A stretch of DNA of 37,200 nucleotides, taken from CAZFZT01 sp964523675. Lineage in GTDB: Bacteria; Planctomycetota; Phycisphaerae; Phycisphaerales; SM1A02. This document shows, in pieces, positions 1 to 7,140 of this stretch. The stretch covers positions 1 through 37,200 of the forward strand of contig CAZFZT010000030.1 of NCBI GenBank assembly GCA_964523675.1. The letters are read 5' to 3'. A program made the translations under genes and the position numbers. A model generated the notes under the pieces. The model was given only the letters and a program-made list of their open reading frames with translations. It made no database searches and was not told the DNA's origin. Every line of letters starts with the position of its first letter. Positions within the stretch are counted from its first letter, which is position 1.

Positions 1-826
1 GCAGTATCGCAGCCGCGCCGTCGTTGACACCTGATGAATTGCCGGCGGTGACGGTGCCGTTTTCGTCTTTCGCAAAGGCGGGTTTCAGCTTGGCGAGCTT
101 CTCCAGGGTGGTGTCGGGGCGCGGGTGCTCGTCGGTGTCGAAGACTGCCGGCTCGCCCTTTGCACGGCCCCCGGCCAAGGCCGGGGCTATATGCATCGGC
201 ACGATTTCGTCGGTCCACCGGCAGGTGTCCTTTGCGGCCTTCCAGCGCAACTGACTTTGCAGCGCGAATTGATCCTGCTCCTGCCGCGTGATCTTCCACT
301 TGCGCGCGACGTTCTCGGCGGTTTCCCCCATCGAAAACGGATGGTACAGCTCGGCAAGGCGCGGATTGGTGAAACGCCACCCGATCGTCGTGTCGAACAC
401 TTCCGGCGGCCTGCGGTCCCACGCTGCTTCCTTCTTTCCGAAAACGAAGGGCGCGCGGGTCATCGATTCAACGCCGCCTGCGATGTACACATCGCCCGCG
501 CCCGCTTCGATCATCCGCGCTGCGATGTTGATTGCTTCCAGTCCTGATGCACACAGCCGATTCACCGTCGCCCCCGGAACGGTATCCGGCAACCCCGCTA
601 GCAAGGCCGCCATGCGCGCCACGTTGCGATTGTCCTCGCCCGCCTGGTTCGCTGCGCCCAGATACACGTCATCGATCATCGCGGGATCGATGCCGGCCTG
701 ATCGACAACAGCGCGGATCACGTGGGCCGCCAGATCGTCGGGGCGCACTGAAGCCAGCGCACCGCCATATCGGCCGACAGGCGTGCGAAGAGCGGAGATA
801 ATGACTGCTTGGCGAGGCATCGTCAT
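1..826 (-). CDS. paaJ: 3-oxoadipyl-CoA / 3-oxo-5,6-dehydrosuberyl-CoA thiolase, 3' end outside window
   Basis: Thiolase of the last step of phenylacetate or beta-ketoadipate breakdown: it cleaves a 3-oxoacyl-CoA with CoA to give acetyl-CoA and succinyl-CoA (or a dehydroadipyl-CoA). About 275 N-terminal residues of a protein normally near 400 are present; the rest lies left of base 1. Seen in the sequence: RTPVGRYGG near the start, GAANQAGEDNRNVARMA, the nucleophile Cys92 in NRLCASGLEA, GGVESMTRAPFVFGK, TTIGWRF and AGNSSGVNDGAA. The ANQAGEDNRNVARMA and TTIGWRF stretches match PaaJ/PcaF more closely than generic acetoacetyl-CoA thiolases (from memory of E. coli PaaJ). ATG at 826 (MTMPRQ) is used; ATG at 820 is an in-frame alternative. 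It diverges from the PaaB-like gene with 57 bp between starts, which supports a role in the same pathway. Confidence 0.9.
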   Translation of the reverse strand, partial: MTMPRQAVIISALRTPVGRYGGALASVRPDDLAAHVIRAVVDQAGIDPAMIDDVYLGAANQAGEDNRNVARMAALLAGLPDTVPGATVNRLCASGLEAINIAARMIEAGAGDVYIAGGVESMTRAPFVFGKKEAAWDRRPPEVFDTTIGWRFTNPRLAELYHPFSMGETAENVARKWKITRQEQDQFALQSQLRWKAAKDTCRWTDEIVPMHIAPALAGGRAKGEPAVFDTDEHPRPDTTLEKLAKLKPAFAKDENGTVTAGNSSGVNDGAAAIL

Positions 827-883
827 AGTGTAGGAAATTCGGCTGCGACCAGCCGACGGGCCACTGCTTCAGCGGTTAGACTG

Positions 884-1501
884 ATGAGCATGTCGAAGAT
901 TCGTCAGAACATCAGGACGGACACGGCGAACGCGCCGATCGAGGCGAAGCCCACCGGCGACGCCCGGCCGTACGTCATCTTCACACAGTTGAAAGAGAAT
1001 GGGCCGCACATCTACGCCGGCTGGCTGGAGGCCAGCGATGATGCGATGGCGGTCGTGCTGGCGAAGGAGCACTACGGCCAGGACCAGGAGTGCGTCAACA
1101 TCTGGGCCATCGACCGCGCCAACCTGACCAGTAGCGACCGGTTGTATGTCGAGACGTCGAACGATCGAAACGCCGAAACGTCGACATACATGGTGTTCAC
1201 CCAGAAGAAGGCGGGTGATGTGTTTGTGGAAGCGGGGGAGGTGGAGGCCGCGTCGGCAGAAGCAGCGCTTGAAGAGGCGGTGCGTGCGAAGCCGCAAGCG
1301 GCTCGAGCGCACTGCGTGTGGGCGGCACCGCAGCCGGCCATCGTTTCCACGGCACCGGGCGAGATGATCTGGCGCAGCACCGATCAAACCTATCGCCTGG
1401 CGCGCGGCTACACGCGCGATGTCAAGGAAAAATGGCATCGATTCCGTCAGGATGAAGCGCTCAAGGAATACGAGAAGGACGATTTGCAGGAGGCGTTCTG
1501 A
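884..1501 (+). CDS. PaaB-like protein with two tandem PaaB domains
   Basis: PaaB is the small structural subunit of the phenylacetyl-CoA epoxidase complex (PaaABCDE). This 205-residue protein has two related domains. Repeat 1 (about residues 29-84) reads YVIFTQLKENGPHIYAGWLEA, then CVNIWAIDRANLTSSD, like the PaaB core with its V-x-IW motif. Repeat 2 (about 101-160) starts YMVFTQKKAGDVFVEAGEV. The tail (165-205) is basic and acidic, with YRLARGYTRDVKEKW. ATG 884 (or 890) is chosen because the frame open from 809 would run into the divergent thiolase start. The linker (residues 87-102) is encoded by a perfect 10-bp inverted repeat. No paaA, paaC or paaD lies nearby, so its partner proteins are not in this window. 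The family call is by eye and fairly sure; a role in the epoxidase is inference. Confidence 0.75.
   Translation: MSMSKIRQNIRTDTANAPIEAKPTGDARPYVIFTQLKENGPHIYAGWLEASDDAMAVVLAKEHYGQDQECVNIWAIDRANLTSSDRLYVETSNDRNAETSTYMVFTQKKAGDVFVEAGEVEAASAEAALEEAVRAKPQAARAHCVWAAPQPAIVSTAPGEMIWRSTDQTYRLARGYTRDVKEKWHRFRQDEALKEYEKDDLQEAF
1143..1190. repeat. inverted repeat inside the PaaB-like gene linker
   Basis: The arms tgtatgtcga (1143-1152) and tcgacataca (1181-1190) are perfect reverse complements around a 28-base centre rich in cgaaacg words. It is read in frame and encodes the linker between the two PaaB domains (LYVETSNDRNAETSTYM). Confidence 0.8.
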
Positions 1502-1536
1502 GAAACGTCGAAACGTCGAAACGTCGAATCGTCGAG
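1502..1536. repeat. 8-bp tandem repeat, gaaacgtc x3 plus one variant
   Basis: Three exact copies of gaaacgtc followed by gaatcgtc fill most of the 41-bp gap between the PaaB-like gene and moeA. The word aaacgtcga also occurs in the inverted repeat inside the PaaB-like gene. Confidence 0.9.
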
Positions 1537-1542
1537 AGTGCT

Positions 1543-2757
1543 TTGCCGGACTATGAGGAAGCGCTCGTGATGGCGCGGGGTGGTATCGAGCTGCTTGGAG
1601 ATGAGGAAGTCGATTTCGCGCACGCCGACGGTCGTGTGCTGCGCGAGACTATTGTGGCGGATCGTGATCTGCCGCCGTTCAACCGGGCGCAGATGGATGG
1701 CTATGCGCTTCGCGCGGCTGACCTTGGGAAGCTCGAGGCGTTTGAAGTCGTCGGCACGATCGCTGCGGGCCGTGACGGGAACGTGCGCGTGCCGCCGGGT
1801 TCATGCGTCGCGATTGCGACAGGGGCGCCGCTGCCTGATGATGTCGATGCCGTGATTCAACATGAACTTTCCGATCGCGGCGATCAGCATGGCCGGCCGG
1901 TGCGGTTCATGATTGATTCGATCGAACCGGGCAACAACGTGCATCCGCGCGGAGCGGATGCAAAGGCGGGGCAGGTGCTCGTCGAGCCGGGAACGGTGTT
2001 GCGGCCGCATCATCTTGGGATTGCAGCGACCGTCGGCCGCTTGGGGCTTCGCGTGGCAACACGGCCGCGCGTCGTCATTCTCACATCAGGTGATGAAGTC
2101 GTGGGCAGGGGCGATGCAGTTGAACCGCATCAGATACGCAACTCGAATCAGCCGATGCTTACCGCGCTTTTGACGCGCATGGGGGCGGAGGTCGTTGCCC
2201 ACTTGCACGTGCCGGATCAATTGAACGCCACGCTGGCTGCGGTTGGCGATTCGCTGGAGCGTGCGGATCTGGTGGTGACGGTCGGTGGCGTGAGCGCAGG
2301 TGATCGCGACTTCTTCCCGCAGGCGTTTGAGGAGCACGGAGTTGAGACGATCTTGAAGGGGGCGGCGATTCAGCCGGGGCGGCCGATCTTCGTGGGCCGT
2401 TCCCGGAAGCCGCAAACGAATGCGACGCGGCGAGCGGTGATTGTGGGGCTTCCGGGGAATCCTGTATCTTCGCTCGCTTGCGCGTGTTTGTTTGTGTGGC
2501 CGATCAATCGCGCGATGCTTGGCGTGCGCGATGACTTACACTGGCGCGAGATTGAACTTGCGCAGCCGGTGCGCCCGAACGCGAAACGGCAGGCGTTTCG
2601 GCCGGCGATTGTTGAAGGCAATCGCGCGACGGTGCCGGCCTGGGCGGGTTCAGGAGATCTCGTACATACCTCGCTGACGGATGGATTGCTTGCGCTCCCG
2701 GTGCAGGAAGGGGAGGTGCCGGCGGGGACGATGCTGCGGTTTCTGTCCTGGCCGTAG
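1543..2757 (+). CDS. moeA: molybdopterin molybdenumtransferase MoeA
   Basis: Inserts molybdate into adenylylated molybdopterin, the last step of molybdenum cofactor synthesis in the cytoplasm. The 404-residue length is usual for the family. Visible landmarks: DLPPFNRAQMDGYALRAADL near the N-terminus (domain III/IV start), AIATGAPLPDDVDAVIQHE, VVILTSGDEVV, IRNSNQPMLTALL, VTVGGVSAGDRDFF (the MPT-binding GGVSxGDxD motif) and VGLPGNPVSSL. The start is a TTG at 1543, placed 41 bp after the PaaB-like gene; no ATG fits before the conserved N-terminus and no clear ribosome site is visible, so the exact start is uncertain. It lies head to tail behind the PaaB-like gene and may be co-transcribed, although the two functions are unrelated. 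No other molybdenum cofactor genes are in the window. Confidence 0.95.
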   Translation: MPDYEEALVMARGGIELLGDEEVDFAHADGRVLRETIVADRDLPPFNRAQMDGYALRAADLGKLEAFEVVGTIAAGRDGNVRVPPGSCVAIATGAPLPDDVDAVIQHELSDRGDQHGRPVRFMIDSIEPGNNVHPRGADAKAGQVLVEPGTVLRPHHLGIAATVGRLGLRVATRPRVVILTSGDEVVGRGDAVEPHQIRNSNQPMLTALLTRMGAEVVAHLHVPDQLNATLAAVGDSLERADLVVTVGGVSAGDRDFFPQAFEEHGVETILKGAAIQPGRPIFVGRSRKPQTNATRRAVIVGLPGNPVSSLACACLFVWPINRAMLGVRDDLHWREIELAQPVRPNAKRQAFRPAIVEGNRATVPAWAGSGDLVHTSLTDGLLALPVQEGEVPAGTMLRFLSWP

Positions 2758-2770
2758 GAACAACCGCGCG

Positions 2771-2818
2771 AAGCCGCTGGCGGCGATCGTACAGGCGAGA
2801 CGCCTGTGCCACCGGCTT
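2771..2818. repeat. nested REP-like palindrome between convergent genes
   Basis: The inner hairpin acaggcg-aga-cgcctgt (2791-2807) has a perfect 7-bp stem. Outer arms aagccg (2771-2776) and cggctt (2813-2818) pair around it. It fills most of the 60-bp gap between the moeA stop and the PilZ gene stop, touching the latter. It could act as a bidirectional terminator, but there is no T-run. Confidence 0.7.
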
Positions 2819-3210
2819 CAGGCCGCGCGGCGGAGTGAGCCGGTGCTGATGTGCGCGAGGAGCCGGGCGTGGTCAGCCGGGCTGGCGAACTCTCGAACAT
2901 GCAGCGCCATTCGTCGTGCGCCTGGATCATCAATCTCGTCATATACGCGCACGACTTCCGCCCATGCCGCGATGGTGCCGCCGTTGCCGGGCAATTCGAC
3001 TGTCACGCGCACCTCCTCGCCGACTGCAAGCGGCTCATCAAGTTCGAGTCGGATGCCCGATTCGCTGATGTCGTAGGCGTGGCCCTCAAGAACCTGCATG
3101 GTCATTCCGGCGCCGCGCACGACCCGGCGCACTGTTGCTGCGGAATACATGGGCGGGAGAACGAAGCGTTCATGCCGGCGACGGTTGTAATGAGGGATAC
3201 GCGTGTTCAT
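2818..3210 (-). CDS. PilZ domain protein (c-di-GMP binding)
   Basis: A 130-residue single PilZ domain protein, a cytoplasmic receptor for cyclic di-GMP that usually acts by protein-protein contact. Both ligand motifs are present: an arginine cluster RRRHERF at residues 10-16 (RxxxR) and DISESGIRLEL at 47-57 (the D/NxSxxG motif). Residues 60-108 form the rest of the beta-barrel (VGEEVRVTVELP to RRMALHVREF). ATG 3210 is chosen because a GGAGG ribosome site lies 6 bases upstream; the frame stays open further upstream, but that part is arginine- and proline-rich and overlaps the fur gene. It follows fur on the same strand by 124 bp. The target process cannot be told from the context. Confidence 0.9.
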   Translation of the reverse strand: MNTRIPHYNRRRHERFVLPPMYSAATVRRVVRGAGMTMQVLEGHAYDISESGIRLELDEPLAVGEEVRVTVELPGNGGTIAAWAEVVRVYDEIDDPGARRMALHVREFASPADHARLLAHISTGSLRRAA

Positions 3211-3334
3211 AGGATGCCTCCACAGGAGACATCGACGCTTTTGATATCGGCCTTGAGGTGGGGACGAGCCATGCCGGGGGCAGGGAGAGCGGCATGGGGG
3301 CGTCGGCGGAGGTCGCGGCTCGTCGAACGGCCGA

Positions 3335-3799
3335 TCAGGCGTCGTTGCGATCGGCGGGGCGGATGCCGTTGCTGCGGTGCGCCACGAGTTGAATCTGCAC
3401 CGACTCGATACTGATGCCAAGCTCGCGTTCAATGGCTTCGAGAGCTTCGCGCGGCAGCTCCCGCATCAGACGTGAGCCGAGTTCCGGGGGCACGTCCGCA
3501 ATCTCCGCAGTGTCTGCAAACCGGATGTGCAGGTGCTCTGCGTCGGCAGCTTCGAAGCGGCAGCAACCATTGAGGGGCAGCCGCCGGGCAAGCCCAGCAG
3601 CGCAGAGCGTCTCCAGTGTGTTATACACCGTGGCCAAGCTCAATCGATCGACATGCGGGGCGACGCGCTTGAAGAGCGCCTCGGCGGTCGGGTGATCCCT
3701 GGCGTCCCGCAGCGCTTCATAGATGGCCAATCGCTGCTGCGTGCAGCGGAGGCCGTGTTCTTGAAAAAGCGCTCGAGTTGGGCAGGTGGAGTGTTTCAC
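3335..3799 (-). CDS. Fur-family transcription regulator lacking the structural zinc cysteines
   Basis: A 154-residue Fur/PerR-type repressor. The winged-helix DNA-binding domain is seen at residues 15-75, with GLRCTQQRLAIYEAL, HPTAEALF and the recognition helix LSLATVYNTLETL. The dimerisation domain keeps likely regulatory metal ligands: His36, Glu83, the HLH pair His89/His91 and Asp102. Where Fur and PerR normally have CxxC (HHHxxCxxC), this protein has Phe94 and Thr97, and there is no second CxxC at the C-terminus, so the structural zinc site is missing. It diverges from ilvC with 115 bp between starts. Whether it senses iron, manganese, zinc or peroxide cannot be decided; with a single dimer-domain metal site it may be a PerR- or Irr-like variant. 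Confidence 0.88.
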   Translation of the reverse strand: MKHSTCPTRALFQEHGLRCTQQRLAIYEALRDARDHPTAEALFKRVAPHVDRLSLATVYNTLETLCAAGLARRLPLNGCCRFEAADAEHLHIRFADTAEIADVPPELGSRLMRELPREALEAIERELGISIESVQIQLVAHRSNGIRPADRNDA

Positions 3800-3914
3800 G
3801 GAATCTAAAGTGGAGCCAGACGAACGAACGCTGTTCCACGTCTTGATTATTGGCTGTCTGATGCGCGGGGGCCACTGTTGGGATTGGCGTTGCTACCGTG
3901 GTATCGTGATCGTC

Positions 3915-4916
3915 ATGGCAGCCCTTGAGATCATCCGCGGCGCGGAGAATGCCCCGATCGAGCCTTTGAAGGGAAAGTGCGTTGCCGTGCTCGGTTATGG
4001 CAATCAAGGCCGGGCGCATGCGCTTAATCTGCGCGATTCGGGATTGAGCGTGGTTATCGGCTCGCGCGGTGGTCGGGCCAAGAAGGAGGGATTTCCAAGC
4101 TACAGCATCGCAGAGGCGGCGATGCGCGGAGACCTTGTCATCGTTGCTCTACCGGATGAAGTGCAGCCGGAGGTGTACGAAGGGCACATCGCGCCGAATC
4201 TGCGACCGGGCGCGATCCTCGGCCTCCTGCACGGCTTCTCGATTCACTATGGTCAGATCGATCCCTCAGGTGAACTCGGCGTCGTGATGATTGCCCCCAA
4301 GGGACCGGGCGCGACGCTACGCGACCGGTTTATGCGGGGGCTTGGCATTCCTTGTCTGTACGCATTGCATCAGGATTCGCCGAGCCAGAATGCTCGGCAG
4401 ATCGCATTGGCATGGGCAAACGGCATCGGCTGCGCAAGGGCGGGGATCATCTGCACAAGCTTCGCCCATGAAACGGAAACGGATCTTTTCGGTGAGCAGA
4501 CGGTGCTCTGTGGCGGTTTGACTTCGTTGATCCTCGCGGCATTCGAGACGCTTGTCGGCAAGGGATACCCGCCGGAGCTTGCGTATCTGGAGTGTTGTCA
4601 TGAGGTCAAGCAGATAGCGGATCTCGTATATGAGCGCGGACTGGCAGGGATGATGAGCGCGATCAGCAACACCGCGGAGTTCGGCGCACATACCGCAGGC
4701 CCTGCGGTCGTTGATGAACATGTTCGTTTCACGATGGGTACAGTTCTGGATCGCATTCGATCGGGTGAGTTCGCACGAACGATGCGCGATGATTACGCAG
4801 CGGGTTTCTCGTGGTTTGAGAAACAGCGGGAAGCGCTTCGGCGACACGCGATTGAATCCGCAGGTGAAACGATTCGTTCGCTTATGCCAAGGGTCGAATC
4901 ATCCGACGACGATTAG
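3915..4916 (+). CDS. ilvC: ketol-acid reductoisomerase
   Basis: NAD(P)H- and Mg-dependent enzyme of valine, leucine and isoleucine synthesis; it isomerises and reduces acetolactate and acetohydroxybutyrate. The 333 residues fit the short class I form. Rossmann motif GYGNQGRAHALNL (27-39), catalytic His106 in LLHGFSIH, VVMIAPKGPG (123-132), and the metal ligands Asp190 and Glu194 (ETDLFGEQ) and Glu226 and Glu230 (LECCHEVK) are all present, as is ISNTAEFG (250-257). The cofactor-specificity loop after GYGNQG looks about five residues shorter than in common homologues (GSRGGRAKKEGF). ATG 3915 is chosen because the upstream open frame shows no conserved sequence; GTG 3906 is possible. No ilvBN or leuA is adjacent; uppP follows after 21 bp. 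Confidence 0.96.
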   Translation: MAALEIIRGAENAPIEPLKGKCVAVLGYGNQGRAHALNLRDSGLSVVIGSRGGRAKKEGFPSYSIAEAAMRGDLVIVALPDEVQPEVYEGHIAPNLRPGAILGLLHGFSIHYGQIDPSGELGVVMIAPKGPGATLRDRFMRGLGIPCLYALHQDSPSQNARQIALAWANGIGCARAGIICTSFAHETETDLFGEQTVLCGGLTSLILAAFETLVGKGYPPELAYLECCHEVKQIADLVYERGLAGMMSAISNTAEFGAHTAGPAVVDEHVRFTMGTVLDRIRSGEFARTMRDDYAAGFSWFEKQREALRRHAIESAGETIRSLMPRVESSDDD

Positions 4917-4937
4917 CCGACTATCCTCATCGACCTC

Positions 4938-5858
4938 ATGGAGTGGTATCACGCCGTCATTCTTGGCCTTGTCGAGGGCATCACGGAGTTCCTGCCGATT
5001 TCCTCGACAGGTCATCTCATTTTGACATCCGCGCTGCTTGGGCTGGGTGAGGGCGAGAGCAAAGCGTCGCTTGATGCGTTCAACATTGTGATCCAAGGAG
5101 GGGCGATCCTGGCGGTACTGGGGCTGTACTGGCCTCGCGTGGTGCAGATGCTGTGCGGTCTGCTGGGGCGGGATGCGGCCGGGCTTCGCTTGGCGGTCAA
5201 TATCTTCGTGGCGTTTGTGCCGGCAGCGGTGATCGGTGTGCTGCTGGCAGATGTGATCGAGCAGCGCTTGTTCTACCCCGTGCCGGTGCTCTCTGCCCTC
5301 GCGCTGGGCGGTGTTGTCATGATCCTCATCGGCAGGTGGCAGCGTCGGTTCTTTCATGAGACGCGCACCAGCGAAGACGACCATCGCACGTATGTCGATC
5401 TCGAAACAATGAGTTGGCGACGCGCGCTGGTCATCGGCTTGTTGCAGTGTTTGGCGATGTGGCCCGGCACAAGCCGCTCACTCGTGACGATTGTGGGCGG
5501 CATGATGGTGGGCATGAAACCCAAAGATGCGGCCGAGTTCAGCTTTTTGCTTGGCGTGCCGACACTGACCGGGGCATGTGTCTATCGCGCGGCGAAGAGC
5601 ATGATGGGCAATGGTGAAAATATGTTTGTGGCGATAGGAACCGCGCCGATACTCCTAGGGATCGTGGTCGCCATGGTCTCAGCGGCGCTCGCGATCAAAT
5701 GGCTGATTGCGTTTTTGACCAAGCATGGCCTTGCGCTATTCGGCTGGTATCGGCTGTCGCTTTGCGCGGTATTTGCTGTGCTCATCTGGCGCGGAGTTGT
5801 GGAAATCTCACCTGATGAAGCGGTCGTAGCGACGCCGATTGTGACCTCTGACGAGTAA
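4938..5858 (+). CDS. uppP: undecaprenyl-diphosphatase UppP (BacA)
   Basis: Integral inner-membrane phosphatase that converts undecaprenyl diphosphate to the monophosphate, recycling the lipid carrier of peptidoglycan and other surface polymers; it can confer bacitracin tolerance. The 306 residues contain the family signatures EGITEFLPISSTGH (residues 13-26) and WPGTSRSLVTI (about 175-185), with hydrophobic helices across the length. It begins 21 bp after ilvC on the same strand, so the two are probably co-transcribed, an unusual pairing of functions. Its role fits with mrdA and rodA further along the window. The end is convergent with the CYTH gene. Confidence 0.96.
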   Translation: MEWYHAVILGLVEGITEFLPISSTGHLILTSALLGLGEGESKASLDAFNIVIQGGAILAVLGLYWPRVVQMLCGLLGRDAAGLRLAVNIFVAFVPAAVIGVLLADVIEQRLFYPVPVLSALALGGVVMILIGRWQRRFFHETRTSEDDHRTYVDLETMSWRRALVIGLLQCLAMWPGTSRSLVTIVGGMMVGMKPKDAAEFSFLLGVPTLTGACVYRAAKSMMGNGENMFVAIGTAPILLGIVVAMVSAALAIKWLIAFLTKHGLALFGWYRLSLCAVFAVLIWRGVVEISPDEAVVATPIVTSDE

Positions 5859-5921
5859 CTGTGGCGGACTGATGGAGAGACTAGGTGCCTGCACCACCTT
5901 ATGGCTCACCCAGCGAAGGCG

Positions 5922-6446
5922 TTACCGCGCGGCCTTGCCCGGCACGTCCTGCTCCATAAGGTCGCAGTAACTGACCGCCACGGGTTCACCAAGAATCGGT
6001 TCAAACTCTTTCCGCAGGGCATCAAGCGAAGCATGGCACTGCTTCACATCGAAGTCGCGCGAGACAATCGCTTCAAACTCGATGAAACAACCGAGGTTCT
6101 CAACTTCATCGAGGTGAATGCGCACGCTACCGAGCATCCACACCTCACGCGACTTCACCACCCGCAACCACGGCCGCAGTCGATCGATGCCCCAGCGCCG
6201 TTGAGCTTCCGCCTCGCTGAGAATCGTGAAGTTGCTCATGCGCGGCGTCACGCGGTTCGGGCGGTGATAGTAAATCCATTCATCCGCGTCACCTTCAACG
6301 ACGCGGTGCTTGAGCCGGCCATCCGCAAGGCGATAGTAGGTGTCTGTCTGTGTGACGACGCCCAGCCGCTTTGCTCCCAATGCATCGCACTGCGCACGAG
6401 CCGCCTCAATATCGCGGAGTTCGGCTTTGAATTCGATATTTTGCAT
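5922..6446 (-). CDS. CYTH-domain protein (class IV adenylate cyclase-like)
   Basis: A 174-residue protein with a single CYTH fold, the family of CyaB-type adenylate cyclases and thiamine-triphosphatase-like triphosphate-binding enzymes. Seen: NIEFKAEL at the N-terminus (the ExxK-type acidic and basic strand), TQTDTYYRLADGRLKHRV (32-49), the basic-strand residues YYHRPN, and VRIHLDEVENLGCFIEFEAIV (108-128), which supplies the alternating acidic residues of the tunnel. The CyaB-like subgroup is favoured by QTDTYY..GRLK and by HLDEVE.LG.FIEFE. Members act on triphosphate substrates, but the substrate here is unknown and cyclase activity is not assured. It follows the membrane-anchored hypothetical gene on the same strand. 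Confidence 0.85.
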   Translation of the reverse strand: MQNIEFKAELRDIEAARAQCDALGAKRLGVVTQTDTYYRLADGRLKHRVVEGDADEWIYYHRPNRVTPRMSNFTILSEAEAQRRWGIDRLRPWLRVVKSREVWMLGSVRIHLDEVENLGCFIEFEAIVSRDFDVKQCHASLDALRKEFEPILGEPVAVSYCDLMEQDVPGKAAR

Positions 6447-6476
6447 AGTGCGTGGGTTGCGTAGCGCCGATATGAG

Positions 6477-6995
6477 CTACTTATCGGTTGATTTGCCGGT
6501 AATGTTTGACTTGGCGAGTATCTCCTCACGGTCCTGTAGTGGCTGCCCCTCGGCCAATCGTGCGAGTTGAATCTCAACGGACAATCGATCAGGCATGGAA
6601 ACCGCGCCGGAACCAGCCAGGTCATCGATCCACCATTGGCCGTTCTCATCGCGTGCGCCGAAGTAAATGATCCCGTTTGATGGATGATGTACCGGTCCAG
6701 TGCCGCCGCTCCAGGTGCGTTCATCGGCTGGCTCCGATGTCTCATCAGGAAGGAGCGCCATGAGTTGCCATGTCGGCCTTTGCATGGTCACGCGCCCGGG
6801 CCGACCGCTCTCGATGGTCAGCCGCCAGTAGTACGAGGTGCCGCCGACATTGACGGGCTTCTCAGGCCAAACTGCTGCATAGGCGGGTCTGGGCCAAAGG
6901 GTGCCACCAAGCGCCCACGCCAACAGCGCCGCCATCACAAAGAAGATCGCGGCCCTCGTCAGCAGTGAGCGAAAACCAAGCGCAAGCTGGCCCAT
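6477..6995 (-). CDS. hypothetical membrane-anchored protein
   Basis: No family is recognised. From ATG 6995 the protein has 172 residues. An N-terminal hydrophobic stretch (about 12-34, ending PRPAYAA) looks like a signal peptide or an uncleaved anchor, so the remainder is probably outside the membrane. The rest is soluble, with several tryptophans (YYWRLTIES, PTWQLMALL, GQWWIDD), and ends in a charged tail KSNITGKSTDK. An ATG 27 bases further upstream (7022) is possible but precedes a less hydrophobic start. It lies between rodA and the CYTH gene on the same strand, with a palindromic repeat unit upstream. The position downstream of mrdA-rodA may be chance. Confidence 0.65.
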   Translation of the reverse strand: MGQLALGFRSLLTRAAIFFVMAALLAWALGGTLWPRPAYAAVWPEKPVNVGGTSYYWRLTIESGRPGRVTMQRPTWQLMALLPDETSEPADERTWSGGTGPVHHPSNGIIYFGARDENGQWWIDDLAGSGAVSMPDRLSVEIQLARLAEGQPLQDREEILAKSNITGKSTDK

Positions 6996-7027
6996 TGACT
7001 GACCATTGTAGCAGTGCTGCATAAGGG

Positions 7028-7136
7028 CAGTACCGAGTGCCGAGGAGCGAGTACTGCGTATCGCTTGCGGTCAGATGATGTCTGATGAGGCGCCTACTAC
7101 CGCGGACTCGGCACTTGCCATTCGATACTCGGTACC
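7028..7136. repeat. TACCGAGT-family intergenic palindrome, copy 1
   Basis: The left arm carries cagtaccgagtgccgag (7028-7044). The right arm carries the complementary words ctcggcac (7107-7114) and atactcggtacc (7125-7136). A small central hairpin, tcaga/tctga, lies near 7071-7085. It occupies the whole gap between rodA and the membrane-anchored hypothetical gene. Confidence 0.8.
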
Positions 7137-7140
7137 TCAT

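Noticed and set aside
809..883. Upstream extension of the PaaB-like gene to 809
   Set aside because: It would overlap the divergent thiolase start and adds an arginine-rich stretch not seen in PaaB.
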